64,000 nucleotides of DNA from Amphimedon queenslandica (GCF_000090795.2 NW_003546242.1:194022-258021), one strand, 5' to 3'; shown: positions 34,501 through 48,011, numbered from the stretch's first letter. Translations and numbers: made by a program. The notes: generated from the letters alone by a model not told the origin.

Positions 34501-37500
34501 TTTTGATGGTTATAAAATTTGACGTTTTATTTTTAATTGTCAACTCATCAAAATAAAACCTTCGTTAATAAATCCCGCTATATGGTAGTTGCATTAGTTA
34601 TTTTCTTTGATTGCATTTGTAGTTTAATTACAAAAACTGTGTCCATTATTTTTAGTGTGTATCAGAAATTACAAAAATTATATTATTATTTTGGCAGAAA
34701 CAATAAAATTTAATGTATTTTAACTTTAATCAAACTTTTACACAGCAGAGCATTACAAAGTTTTTAACAAACTACATGTATAATGTTCAAAATTTGATAT
34801 TCAAATCAAGGTTTCCCTCAAAGCATGCTATGTGAGATAAACAGCTGCTTTATGAGCTGGCAAGCATTACAATACTGCACGTGGTATTTCAAGGAAATTT
34901 TAAAATTCATAAAAAATCAAATTTTGACCAGACTCAACTCAAGTTTTCTACGCAACTTAAAAACATGTTCATATGTGTATCAAAAAAATTATAAAAATGG
35001 AGCATTCTTTCTTTGTAATTTTTTTTGAAATTTTCTGTACTTAGTACAGAGTCTTTTGGCCCCATTTTGAGCAACTTGACTATATATTCACTATGGCAAA
35101 AGCCCGGATTGGAATGCTGATAAATAAATATTTCTATTTTGTAGTCAGTCGTGTATTGCAGAAAACTCTCAGCCAGTTTGCTTTTGCTTAGATGGCCATG
35201 AAGGATCACTGTGTGACATTTGTTCTCCTTCTTATTATGGAATTCCACCAGATTATCCCTGTAGTGACTGTCAGTGTTCTGGTAATATTGATACTAATGA
35301 CCCTGATGCTTGCAATCATACTACTGGAGAATGTATGAATTGTATTAATAATTCAACTGGCCCCCAATGTGAAATATGTCAAGATGAATTTTTTGGTGAT
35401 GCACTGACTCAGTCATGCGAGCGTAAGTTATTAATCATCAAGTGATTATTCTTGTTTACTAATGTTTTGTTCAGCTTGTGAATGCGTTGCATCTACCAGT
35501 CGTATTTGTAACAAAACTAGTGGAGTCTGTGATTGCAGAAATGGAGTCAGTGGTACTAAATGTACTGAGTGTAAGGTACATTATATATTAATTCAGTGAA
35601 CTTGTCTCACTACCATGTTTATTATACATGTATGTAGGATAATTACTGGAATTTCTCTGTTGATGGATGCACTCCTTGTATGTGCAATGTTGACGGCTCT
35701 ACTTCTGAAAGCTGTAATGTGACCACTGGAGAGTGTTCTTGTAATGAAGGAGTTCAAGGATTAAACTGTGATGAGTGTAAACTGGAATATTATAATTTTA
35801 CTGAAAATGGTTGTCAAAGTACGAGGAATTATTACCATATATTGCAATATTTTTGTGTCCCAAAATTTTGTAAATTTGTCGAGAAATTTTGTGGCCTTAA
35901 TTTTTGCGACTTTATCCTTTTCTGTCACATTGAACTGTACCTAATTGATTTTCTCAAATTTTATTGTCGTACATTAAAAAAAAAAAACATAAAATTTGTG
36001 AAAATTTTGGGTCACAAAATATTTTCACTATACGGTATTATAAATAAAATTTATTTGCTTTTTTAGAATGTGATTGTGGAGATGGTGCTGTTAATAACAG
36101 TTGTCATCTAACGACTGGCCAGTGTCACTGTGGTGACAATGTGATAGGACTGAAGTGTGACAGATGCTCTAACTATTATCATGAACTAAGTAGTGATGGT
36201 TGCATACAATGTGATAGTTGTAGTCTATCACTAAAAAGAAAATCTGATTCTTTTAAAGAGGATCTTAAAAGAATTGACACTTTCATAATTGATGCCAATC
36301 ATCTTCAAAATGCTGATACATTGAACTTGCTATCTTTATCCAGTGATATTTCTAGACTTGAATCTACCTATAACCAGTCAATGGAGAATTTAACTCAAGG
36401 AACGAATGACTTAAATGTTCTTACTAATAGGACAAATAATATACAAAGCATGTTGGCTCAGTTTAATGTAGAGGTAAGAATAATTATTGGTTATAATTAT
36501 GGCTAATATGAAATCTGTATTATAGATAAATATGTTGATTGTTGACTTACGAAACATAAGGAATTATTCTGAGAGTGTACTAGTTAGTGCCATAAACCTT
36601 CACAATAGTTTGGTTAATATTGGAGAAGGAGAATTGAACTGTAAGTACATGTATTACATATTCAATGTATTTTTATATTCAATGTGTTTGTCATTATTAG
36701 ATACTATGGACTTTGTTGTTAACATAACACAAAAACTCTATCAATTAGAAAATAGTTCTTCTGCAACATTAGATGCCCTTCAATCTCTGACTTATAACCT
36801 TACAGAAGAAATATTGATAAATACAACAAAGAAGCAAGCAGCGCTTCAAAACATTGCTAACATTGAAAATGAAGTGAACAGTACGTATGCATCGAGTGTA
36901 TCAGAATCGTCAATGATCAATTCCGGAATTAACTCTTTCAATGATTATTATGCAAGGTTTATGAAATTAGAAATGAGGATTCAGCAACTACTTCAGTCTG
37001 TTGATAATGCAACTGCAAATTATACTTCTGAGTATCTTGAACTTTTAACTGCTGCTAATAATGTATCAGGATTGGTAAATGATTCTATGATTCTTATTGA
37101 TGATTCTGAGGCTGACTTATTGGCAGTGCGTGACAAGCTCACCAACACTTCTACAATACTCCAGCAACTACAAATCACTTTGACTGATTTCCCTACTGGT
37201 AATGACAGTGGTATAAATGTCTCTCTTAGTAGTCAGGACTATATTGTTGATCTTATTGATGAACTTGACTTAAGGATTAGTCAGCTGAGTGAAGTGTTTA
37301 ATAGGAGCTCTGATAGATATGAGAGTGCTTTGCTAAATGCCAGTAACATTATCAGTCAGAGTGATGAATTTTGCAGGTAATATATGTAATTTTGTTGTTA
37401 TTAATTACAATTTTTTCTTTTAAATTTGAAGGACTATTAATGCCAGTCTTTATGGTGGGAATGATGCTGTTGCTGCTATAATGGACTATACATTTGTTAA

Positions 37501-40500
37501 TGAAACTCTGTCATTGGCATATCAAATTGTGGTAGGATTGAATTTGAGTGACATTCTAAATACATTGGAGATGATAATGAGTACTGAATTGGATTTTAGT
37601 GTCAATGAATTGTCTAATAGCACAAAAAATCTTTCACAAAATATAATTTCTATTGAACAAAGCATTTCAGGTAAAATTGATTTTTAATTATTATTATATT
37701 TGATATTAATATGCTTTAGAAACGATTTCAGTATATAATCAGTTGACAAGAGAGCTAAATGATACTCGTGGCAATGTCAGCACTGGCTTATTGCAGTCAC
37801 TTAATGATCTCTCTCTAAGATATCAATATGTTCAGTCTGTTACAAGTAAGTCAATCTACTAATTTCACTACCTTAATAGTATTTACTATTATTTATTTTC
37901 ACTGATATAGATGTGACTGTTAACAATATCAAGTTATTGTTATCTTATGCTCTTAACAGTACTCAGTTAATTAATTCTACCTACTATAATAAAGTACTAA
38001 CCTTACACTCGAGTGTAATCGACGATGTCACTGAAACAAATGAGGACCTCATTGATTTGTCTGAAAATACTATTGAAATTGATGATGAGCTTTTGCTTGC
38101 CAATGCCACAGCACAACATGCACAAGACAGTTTTCGTGAAAGAGTATCTTATTTAAATATGATTAATGACAGTAGGACCTTGTTAGCATCTGAAATAAGT
38201 AGTGCAAGCACCTCTATGTTTGATCTGCATCAACAACTGATAGAAGCACAAAAAGCAGCAGCGTTGGTTAGTAAATTGGTAATAATTATTAATCTTTACA
38301 TATTATTGCTTTAGGTTGATATAGCATTGAGATTCCATGGCAATGGCACAGCTACTTACAACTTGTCCTCATCGCCTATGCCAGGAGAGACCCATCTCTC
38401 TCTAAACTTTAGACCCGAGTCTTTGTCAGGAATTCTTTTAACTGACGATGAAAGTATCAATAACTTAGAGCTGGAGGACGGAGAGGTTAAATGGAGCTAT
38501 GGTGATTATGAGATACAAACATACAACTTAAGCTTGTCTTTGGCTGAGTGGTATCAAGTTGAAGCATCATTGTATGTTATAAATAATGTGATATTGTGAT
38601 TAAAATAGTACTTTCTGTAGTAATGAGTCATCTCTGTTTCTCTCTGTGGCTCCAATACAAGGAAATAGTCTTAATACTGTTACACTGATGGCACCAGCTA
38701 ATTCCACTATGCCTTTGATGCAATCATCAGTATTGTTAGCTGGTGATGTTGATGGTGACTTCTCGTATACTGGTTGCATTGATAGTGTTGTCATCAATGG
38801 GGAAATGTTGTCCTTGCTTACACCTAATAGCTCAACAGTTGCAATAAGAGGATGTGGTCCCAGGTATTAACACATTATATATTCAGTAATGTATTAGTAT
38901 TCATTACTGTAGGCCAGCTGCTGAGATGCCTAGATTGTTTGAATCAGGTGCTTGGTTTCAAGGAAAAAGTCAACTATCTCTTGGTTTTATTGACTTTGAT
39001 GGTGGTGAATTAGACTTCTCATTTGCTTTTAGAACTTTTTCAGCTTCGTCACAAGTTTTAACCATACAAAATATGAATGTAAGAAAAATGCATTAATGAA
39101 TTGATGATGGAATTATTTAATTTTTTAGAATCGCACCATATTATTGTATGTCAATGAAGGTCTCATTCACTTGAGGCTTTCACTTGGTATGGATGTACGT
39201 ACCTCCAATTCTTCAGTAGTGGTTACTGATGGGTATTGGCATTATTTACAAGTGTCCATAAGTGTAGCATCATTGAGGGCTTCCTTAATTGTTGATGATG
39301 TTACTTCTAGCATATCACTTGGCAGCTTTGCTTCAAATGTAACTTCCCCAATTAATGTTACACTTGGTGGAACATCATGGCTAAAGTATGCCTTATGAGC
39401 TACTTCTACATACATATTAATTGTTTCTTTTTAGTCTTCCTTCATTTTCTGGTTGTGTTGCTAATTTTTCACTGAACAATATGGGAGTTAATTTTTCTGT
39501 CTCTGAAGTAGCTGAAAGAGTTGAAGTATCAAATTGTCCTAGCTCAGTAAGTCTTTTAGTGTGAGTTAAGTTTTACTGAGCCCCTATAGGTTTCTCCTGG
39601 TACTCGTTTTATGGGAACTGGCTCAGCTCTTTTCAGTATGACTGGATGGCTTGAATCTGTTTCTTTTCAATTCAAAACTCAGCAGATCTCATCAGTTTTA
39701 CTTGATGTAACAGGATTACTTGTAAGAAGGCAAAATTTTTTTCTTGTTAAATTTACTATTTTTGTAGTCTGATAGATTGCTTGTTACTTTGTTTCACACT
39801 TACCTACGTGTTGAGATTGTGAACACTTTTAATGACATTGTATTGACTTCAGTGCAGAACAATCTTAATGATGGCCAATCGCACTATGTCAATATTTCAT
39901 TAGTTGGAGATAAGTAAGTGGAGTGAATGTACAAATTAAAGATAACTTGCCATTGGTTTTGAATTTGAAAGTACTTATGCATATAGTCAAATGGTAAACA
40001 CATTGTTATGCTCTACTAATTCGCAATAGTAATACTCTTGCTAATTATCAATGTTTTTATGGTCCAATTGATTTGGTAATTAAAAGTACAGTATGTTGCC
40101 ACATGTATATGACAATGACATAATGATACTGAGACAGGATTTTCTGCAAAGCATTTCACGTGTGCCAATCAGCATGCTTTATGAATTGACAAGCAATGTA
40201 TGTGGTGACTTTCTAAATTTGTTAAAAACACTACAGAAGTACATGTACATGTAGATTTATTTTTAAAAATTATAAAAATAGAGAATTCTCTTTTTTGATT
40301 TGGAAAAAAATTTGGCTGAAGATATGTAGTACAGTTAGGGTTTTTGGTTTAATTTATGAGTTTAATCCACTGACATAGCTGCATGAACACTATGCCAAAG
40401 TCCATTCAAGCCTTTTGGGAAAGTAAATGTCCAGTGCCTTCAATTAATTACAATAAGACTGGGAATCTTAATTTTTGATCTATGATTTTATAAATTTTTA

Positions 40501-43120
40501 TTTATTTATTTATTTTTTATGCAGTGTTATACTGGTAGTTGATGAGGAATCTAGAACAGCAAGCACAGCTACTAACACTAATTACTTATCATTATTGGGC
40601 TCTGTTACAGTAGGAGGTCCTGCTGTTTCTGCTAGATCAGTTATCACTGATTATTACAGAGGATGTCTTAGTAATTTGAGAATCAATTCTGAGGAGTATG
40701 ATTTCAACAATGCTGAGCTATCTGAAAGTGTAGTGCTATTTGGTTGTCATGGATTAGCTGAGACAACTCCCCCTCCTCCTCCTACCATAAATCCATCAGG
40801 GTCAGGGTCAGGTTTTGGATCAGGAGACAGTATAAGCATTTCCCCAACACCAACACCTAGTGAAAGCTCATTTACAATCACTCCAACAATTTCTACAGTA
40901 TCACCCTCACCAACTGAGAGTCCTACTGTATTACCATCATCACCACCAGCTGAGAGCTCTACAGTATTACCATCATTACCACCAGCTGAGACCCCTACAG
41001 TATCACCCTCACCAACTGAGAGTCCTACTGTATTACCATCATCACCACCAGCTGAGAGCTCTACAGTATTACCATCATTACCACCAGCTGAGACCCCTAC
41101 AGTATCACCCTCACCAACTGAGAGTCCTACTGTATTACCATCATCACCACCAGCTGAGAGCTCTACAGTATTACCATCATTACCACCAGCTGAGACCCCT
41201 ACAGTATCACCCTCACCAACTGAGAGTCCTACTGTATTACCATCATCACCACCAGCTGAGAGCTCTACAGTATTACCATCATTACCACCAGCTGAGACCC
41301 CTACAGTATCACCCTCACCAACTGAGAGTCCTACTGTATTACCATCATCACCACCAGCTGAGAGCTCTACAGTATTACCATCATTACCACCAGCTGAGAC
41401 CCCTACAGTATCACCCTCACCAACTGAGAGTCCTACTGTATTACCATCATCACCACCAGCTGAGAGCTCTACTGTATTACCATCATCACCACCAGCTGAG
41501 ACCCCTACAGTATCACCCTCACCAACTGAGAGTTCTACTGTATTACCATCATCACCACCAGCTGAGAGCTCTACAGTATCACCATCACCAACTGAGAGTT
41601 TTGTAAGCTCAACTGTTTTACCTACAATCGTACCCACACCAGTTATTGATCCTGTGGGTTTGAATGGGCAACGTGGTAGCTTCCTCTCATATAGTCTACC
41701 ATCAGACATTACCTTCAGGTAACATCTATAAGCTCTTGTATTAGTTTTATCTTTGTTATTTTCACCATTAGCTCTGAAATTACATTGACCTTTAGAACCA
41801 CGTCTAGTAATGCTTTGCTAATTTATACTCAAAGTGCAATTTATAATGATTATATGGCACTGGAGCTTCGTAATGGAGCCATCTACTATTCTTATAATCT
41901 GGGAGCAGGATCCATATTTATTAATCCGTATTCTGCTCTTAATAGATATGATGACAATATGAATCACACTGTTAGTAATTTATTAACCGTGTTATTGTTT
42001 ATTGCCATTTGCTACAGGTAACTATTACACGTAATGGAACAAGAGGTGTATTAATTGTTGACGGTACAGAATATACTGGTGTATCTTATGACACCCATGA
42101 TCAACTTAATACAAATGCTGAGCCTATTTATATTGGTGGGGTTTCGGGAATTATGCTGTCCTCTCTTCATCTGTATAGTCATCAGTCATTGGTATGCTCA
42201 TCATTGAAGTTGTTTTATTTATTGTAACATTTTTACTTTTAGGTTCCATCTGGTGCAGAGGCATGTTTTTATTACTTTTCTGTTAATGGTGAAATTATTA
42301 ATTTAAGGTATATTTGTCAATAATTATTACAATTAATTTTGATTTTGATGTTTTAAATAGAGCTCCATCTGCAGCTAGTGGTTTAGTGGACACTTGTCAA
42401 GATGAATACAATGATTATTTATCATTTCTTGGTAGTGGTTATGCTACACTGGGTTAGTTTTTGGTGTTAAAGAATGAATAATGATTATTCTTTATAGTTA
42501 ATGTTTACAGACCACTGGTGGCATATGAGTTTAGACTTCAGTTTAGAACAGCTCATTGCTCTGGCCTACTTCTTTACAGTTCAAGTTTGCTTCTTGAGGA
42601 TCACACAGCTTTGGAAATCAGTGAAGGAAAGGTGTGTTAATTAAATTTTGAATACTAGCAGCAAATTTTATTTTACAATGTAGGTTCGATTTATATTTGA
42701 TAATGGTCATGGACCTGGTGTTGTTGAGTACATTCCAGCAAACTTATCATCACTCTGTGATGGAAACTGGCACAGAGTTATAGCCTCTAAAAGTGGAGTG
42801 ATTGGTAGTTTGACTGTAGATGGACAAGCATCAGTTAGCACTACTTTACCAAGTACTGGATTTATATCTGTTAACACTGATAGTCCTTTATATGCTGGAG
42901 GAGTACCTAGTGAGATTAATTTACTTGCTGAAAAATATATTTATTATTCTTTGACTTTTTAGATAATGTCCTAGTTCGCTATACAGTTACAGCAGGGTCT
43001 TTCCAAGGTTGTCTTAACAACATCCAGTTGGTGGACTTGGATGATAGGATTACTACTAGTATTGATCCGTCTGACATTGAAACTTATTCTAACGTTCTAC
43101 TTAACACATGCAATCTTTAA
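31592..43120 (+). CDS. LAMA: laminin alpha chain with mucin-like insert, many exons
   Basis: Signal peptide MDKVASLLLIVLACCVLYS. The N-terminal globular part (about 31592-32970) has a DGLLSTWW motif like the start of an LN domain but is otherwise diverged. A run of laminin-type EGF repeats (about 32975-36220) follows, for example CQCESNVVGLQCDMC and CSCNEGVQGLNCDEC. Next comes a coiled-coil rod with many Asn sequons (about 36220-38280). Five LG domains follow: LG1 38320-38866, LG2 38915-39547, LG3 39590-40760, LG4 41650-42450, LG5 42500-43120, each ending in the usual GC-hydrophobic motif (FSYTGCIDSVVI, FSGCVANFSL, YRGCLSNLRI, FQGCLNNIQL), except LG4, which is atypical. Five LG domains after a coiled coil identify an alpha chain, the receptor-binding subunit of basement-membrane laminin. 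LG3 and LG4 are separated by a Ser/Thr/Pro tandem repeat. Stop TAA 43118-43120. Domain limits are approximate. Confidence 0.9.
34378..34587. mobile_element. foldback MITE, family B variant, in laminin intron
   Basis: TACCTTGTAGTGGGATTTAT pairs with ATAAATCCCGCTATATGGTA. About 210 bp, non-coding. Confidence 0.72.
34807..35110 (+). mobile_element. family A MITE, diverged, in laminin intron
   Basis: Begins CAAGGTTTCCCTCAAAGCAT and keeps the family blocks (GCTTTATGAGCTGGCAAGCA, TATCAAAAAAATTATAAAAA, GAGCATTCTTTC, TTTTGGCCCCATTTTGAGCA). The right end is not clear and no TSD was found. Confidence 0.65.
35833..36037. mobile_element. foldback MITE, family B, in laminin intron
   Basis: TACCATATATTGCAATATTT at the left and AAAATATTTTCACTATACGG plus TA at the right, with subterminal GTGTCCCAAAATTTT pairing with AAATTTTGGGTCAC. 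It fills almost the whole intron between two EGF-repeat exons and leaves an open frame across its left part. Confidence 0.75.
40135..40415 (+). mobile_element. family A MITE, diverged, in laminin intron
   Basis: Starts CAGGATTTTCTGCAAAGCAT and keeps GCTTTATGAATTGACAAGCA, AATTATAAAAATAGAGAATT and the CTATGCCAAA near the right end. The right TIR is degraded. It lies in the intron splitting LG3. Confidence 0.65.
40898..41600 (+). repeat. 102-bp coding minisatellite (mucin-like linker of laminin)
   Basis: About six near-identical 102-bp units, 34 codons each, encoding PTVSPSPTESPTVLPSSPPA followed by ESSTVLPSLPPAET, plus partial units. It lies inside the laminin reading frame between LG3 and LG4. 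The other plus frame and a minus frame are also open throughout because of the repeat; these are not genes. Units are almost free of synonymous differences, implying recent expansion or homogenisation. Confidence 0.95.
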
Positions 43121-43475
43121 TAGCTCACAAACTTAACAGCTACAATTAGGACTCTTTTTACTTTTTGCTTTGTTTTAATTTTTAGATTAGGCTTGTACAA
43201 ACATTTTTATTGTTACCAAATGCACTACAAGCACGTGACTCTCTATGGTAGTACTTTATTCATCACCTCTGTTTTTATTTTGTGCATTCCAGCCACGCCT
43301 TTATGTTAATTCTACTATACTCCAAACGCAAGTGCTTGTGTTGTCGCTTGTCGCGATCACCTCTCACTTCTGAGAAGAAGAGAGAAGCAGTCCTAGGCAC
43401 TGTGAAGCATATCGTTCTGCCTCTGAAAAGTTTGAAGCGAAAAGTGGGTGTGTACGCTATATCTATCTGCATTCA
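43121..43475. other. intergenic, laminin to DAPK-body gene
   Basis: 355 bp. Contains CCACGCC at 43292-43298 followed by an ATG (43303) opening a 63-codon frame that ends at 43491, out of phase with the gene start at 43476. It is probably leader or promoter sequence; if transcribed it would be an overlapping uORF. Confidence 0.55.
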
Positions 43476-46400
43476 TGGCAAAGAAGAGTGATCAGGTAAG
43501 GATTCAGTTCCCACTCCCACCTCATGCCTCCTTTTTTGTGATGCCTTAGAATCTGACGCAAAATCTTCTGAAGATTGTTGATAATGGCAACTTAGCAACT
43601 CTAAGAAATCTTCTGACGAATGAGAGTGTTAATGTTGATGCAACCAATAAGGTATGTATCATTTTAGCTCACATTGTTAGTATGCATTCTAATTAACAGC
43701 ATGGAGAGGGAGCTCTCCATATTGCTGCAGGTTACGGGCGATTAGAAATAGTTAAAGAATTACGACAGTTTGGAGCTCGTCTTGACATTTCAGATAAAGT
43801 AAATTTGTTACTATTGCTATAGGGAAGCATATTTGGCAACAAGATTAGGAACACGCGTGTTATGAGTATATACTTTGGCATCATTTTCCCCATTATGTTA
43901 AACCTATGTAATTAAACAATTAAACTATTGTGTGTTTAGTATATTACTAGTTGGTTATTGCCCACATAAAGGCTAGGCGAGACTATCCATTATTTTTAAT
44001 TACATTCTATCACTGCAGCAAGGAGACACACCTCTTTACTGGGCTTCAAGACATGGCCACAATGACGTTGTGATATATTTGTGCTCTAATGGAGTTGACA
44101 TTAATCATCAAGATAAAGTAAGCTTAGAGTAAACTAGCTTTAATTATTGTTGTGTTTTCTAGTCTGGTGAAACAGCTACCCATGTTGCTGCTCGTTATGG
44201 TCACCCTGATGTACTAGAATCACTTATATCTTTTAATGCTAACCTCGACATTCAAGATAATGTAAGTTCATGTATGCCTGAATTAAATACTTATAATATA
44301 TAGGATGGCGATACACCTGTGTTGTGTGCTTGTTGGCATGGTTTTCAGAATATAGTAGAGAGGCTGATACTAGCAGGCTCTTCTCTGAGTCTTACTAATC
44401 GAGATGGCGATACAGTTCTTCATGTTTCATCAGTTAGAGGGAACTATACAATTGTTCGATATTTGTGTGAGAAAGGATCTGATTTGAATGCTGTAAATAA
44501 GGTATGTCAAGAATCCAGTTTCTGTACTTGCCCTTCAAGATCATTTGTTACTTTTGTAGGAAGGCCAAACTCCACTTTACTTAGCAACTAAAAGGAATCA
44601 CTTAGATATAGTTCAGTTCTTCTGTGAACAGGGCTGTAACTTAAACATACAAGACAAAGTAAGAATTTTCCTTTAATTGTTTATTGTTATTGTTTTGTGA
44701 TTATAGAACGGTAACACCCCGCTTCATGAAGCATGTAAAGATGGTAAACTTTCGCTTGTTCACACATTGTTTGCAGCTCACTGTAAACTTAATGTCTGTA
44801 ATAAGGTATGTTAGATTGTTTCAAACATCATCCCTCAACCTCATTTTAGCAAGGAATGACTCCACTGCACTTAGCCGCACTACATAACCACATTGAGATT
44901 GCAAGGCATTTGTGTTCAGCTGGTAGTGACTTGAATATACAAGATAATGTAAGCAGACAGTAAAACTGTTTATATACATGTAGTATTCCATTGTCTATTT
45001 CTTTAGGAAGGATTAACTGTTGATCAATTGGCAGCCTCTACTGGTAATAATTCCTTAGCTGCTATGCTAAAGACATTACACCAGGTAAACAACAAGAATT
45101 ATTACACTCGGTTCAGCACATTCAGTTCATATCATAGCATTCCCTTATATTGTTAGGAAGGAATGAGAGACAAGTGTCTCCATGAAATAACTCTGGGAAT
45201 GGTTCAAGTCAACAAAGTGAGGCTTTTGGTATGTGGGGCAGCTGATGTTGGGAAGACAACACTCATTGGATCTTTAAAAGCCAGATTCCTTCGCTCACTT
45301 CGTCCGACAAAGTTTGGAGGTAGCTATCTTGGTCCAGCAGCATATCGTCACACGTTTGGGTTTTGCGTGGAGCAATTGAACATACCTAATGCTGGTGAGT
45401 TTAGTGTATGGGATTTCTCTGGCCATAAAGACTATTACCTCACTCATGAGTACTTCCTTGAGTCAAGGAATACAATATATATTGTTATGTACAATCGTCT
45501 TCATTCATATGAACAACAGTTAGCTCAAGTTCGATTCTGGCTGGCCATGATCAAGTCAAAGCACCGTCCAAGCAAATTCATTCATTATGGTGGTCATGCT
45601 GGCCAGAAGCCCTTTGTTATTCTGGTTCAGAGTTTTGCCGACAATCCAAACCAACTACCACCGATTCTATTTGGATATAACATGGAAGATCATTTTGATG
45701 CTACCACGTCACACATGAGGACTAGCTCTAATGGAGTCAAGGATCGCATAATGTCCGTACAAGAGCCTAAAAGGTTGTTACAGCAGTTAGTGGGGGAGTT
45801 TGGACATCATTTCATGTTTACCGATAAAGTATTTTGTTTGGATTGTCGTCAACCAAGAGGAAGAGAAATACAGTCACTACGTAGTTTACTTGGAACTTTG
45901 AGACAATCAATGTTAAAGGTAAGCATTGCTTGCATGCCACAATACAAATACACTGGTATCCCCCTCAATTCTCTTTATGCACTGTTACACCTACACCATT
46001 CTGTTATGTTAATATGAGAGATAGATATTAATCTTTCCTACATGACATTGAATTCTTTGAATAATGCTTACTTGATCGTGTAACAGCAGTAAATACACGT
46101 AGTCTAGTCAGTTTGTAATTTGAGCACGCCATACGAAGATGTGACCTACCCACCACATACTGCCTCATGTGTCCATGAATATGACAATAGTGACTCATGA
46201 ATACGACAATAGTGACTCATGAATGGAGAGTCGGATTTCATAGATTTATTTGTGTTGTTATTTAATAGGAGCAGCCTTGGGTCCCTCAGCTTGTTACTAC
46301 ATTGCAGCAGACACTGCCCACCTGGAGAAAAGAGTATTCACAGTTTCCTGTCATGACGTGGGAGGCGTTTCTTTTGTGTGTACAGGAGCAAGTGAACCCT

Positions 46401-47848
46401 CTTGTCACTCCTGAGACCCTGCAACTTGTTGCCAAGGCACTGAATGATACTGGAGAAGTGAGTTCAAGTGTTTTCAGTGTTTGTGTTGCTACATATGCAT
46501 TCCACCAACATGTACAATCCCACACTAATTTGTTGCACACGTGCATACATTATGCATCGCATGCGTTATACATGTACATGCATTATACATATACATGCAT
46601 ACATTATAGTAAAACCAGTGATTAGTTATAATAATTATGATATAGTCATTTTAAATATTTTAGATCATTTATATAACTGAAGGGAAACTAGAGAATTTGC
46701 TGGTACTCAATCCTGATTGGTTGGGGCAGAGGATATTTGGTCCAGCATTAGCGCCAGAGGACTCACTCTCTCCTCAGTTCAACTCGGTTACTGGTCTTAT
46801 ATCCTTAAGGGAGATACGGCGTGTCTATCCTGAGCTCGATCCTCTCTCCGTTGCTCATTTAATGGAACATTTTGAATTGTGCCAGCCAGTAGGGAACAGA
46901 GAGGCATATCAATTCCCACTGCTTATCAGAATGGAGCCTCTTTATGGCTTGTGGGAGAAGGACCCTCAACTGACTGTGTATGCTGGTATTAGACTTGAGA
47001 CGTCTTCTGAAGCAAATATATTTTCTCCGAGTGTATTCCCCCGGGCACAGCTTCATATTCGTAACATATTCTCTGATGATATTGAGGATCAAGAGGTCAT
47101 ATTCTGGAGTGATGGTCTCAAGTGTTGTCGAGGTGAGGTTGAGATATGTGTCAGACAGCCGGAGCCTAATCGCAGCATAGAGATTGCTGTTAGAGGCACT
47201 GAGGATTGTCGTACCGAATGCTTTGCTCTTCTCCAACAGTTTTACGAAATATTGAGTAATATCATACTTGATTCAAATCCTGGAACTAGCTTCACGCTTA
47301 AGGTTCTGAGTACTCGATCAATGGCGGAGCATCAGAAAAACCCTCACATGTATTCGTCAATGGAAATATTTAATGCCGAAAGGAACACTGGAGTTTTGAA
47401 TAGTCCTAATGCAGAGATTGGCTCTGGAGAGAGCATAGTTGATCTTCTTTGCTGTGGCTGTAAAGAATTAGAGATATCTGTCAAATCTGCCCCTTTTACA
47501 TCAATAAGAGATATCCCTCTTAAGACAAGAGTTGAGCTTTGCCGTATGCTGGACCCTCCTGACCCATTTGGTCGTGATTGGTGCCTCCTTGCTCTACAGT
47601 TAGGTGTTCAAGAGGATGTTCCAGTCATAGATGTCTCGTCTGATATGGGCAGTCCTACTGATAAATTATTATTAGCATGGGAAAACAGGAGTCATGAAAC
47701 AGTAGTGATGCTGGTTGATGCTTTGACTGGGATTGGTCGTGAAGACGTTGCTGCTGAGCTTGTCAATGGACTTTCACCTTTCAGCAATCCAAGGAACTCT
47801 CTTTTTGTAAATATTGATGGTGTAGTGTCTACCTCATATGTTGTTTGA
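43476..47848 (+). CDS. DAPK1-body protein: ankyrin repeats, Roc, COR, death domain, no kinase
   Basis: Thirteen exons joined in phase give 1,042 aa: 43476-43496, 43550-43651, 43700-43798, 44019-44117, 44163-44261, 44304-44501, 44560-44658, 44707-44805, 44850-44948, 45007-45084, 45157-45918, 46269-46457, 46664-47848. Eight canonical ankyrin repeats (for example GNTPLHEACKDGKLSLVHTL) have degenerate caps at both ends. A Roc-like P-loop domain follows (GAADVGKTT, then FSVWDFSGHKDYY; the NKxD motif is not visible), then COR (TLPTWRKEYSQF, LLVLNPDWLGQRIFGP) and a C-terminal death domain preceded by LDPPDPFGRDWCLLALQLG. Human DAPK1 has LDPPDPLGKDWCLLAMNLG and FSVWEFSGNPVYF at the same places, so this is the DAPK1 body without its kinase. 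The last residues (NIDGVVSTSY) also echo the DAPK1 tail. The first ATG before the repeats leaves no room for a kinase; the kinase is encoded by the next gene. Confidence 0.9.
46175..46222. repeat. 22-bp tandem duplication in intron
   Basis: Two near-identical copies of ATGAATACGACAATAGTGAC plus TC within the intron before the COR exon. Confidence 0.8.
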
Positions 47849-48011
47849 AATAATTTTTATTATAATAATATTATCATTGCCTTCATATTATTATTTATTG
47901 TTAATTAATAATGATTATTGTGTTAATTAACATTAATGACGCCTTAGTGGGAGTATCTCTCTAATGATAAAAGGAAATGCAATAGCGCTGTCGTTACAGT
48001 GAGTGATCATC

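Noticed and set aside
40747-41709. Long minus-strand frame (320 codons) and a second long plus-strand frame over the laminin repeat
   Set aside because: Both are by-products of the 102-bp repeat whose length is a multiple of three; the laminin frame is the one continuous with LG3 and LG4.
43282-43491. Open frame with ATG at 43303 just after a CCACGCC motif as the start of the ankyrin gene
   Set aside because: It ends at 43491 and is out of phase with the ankyrin exons; ATG at 43476 joins the next exon in phase. Kept only as a possible uORF.
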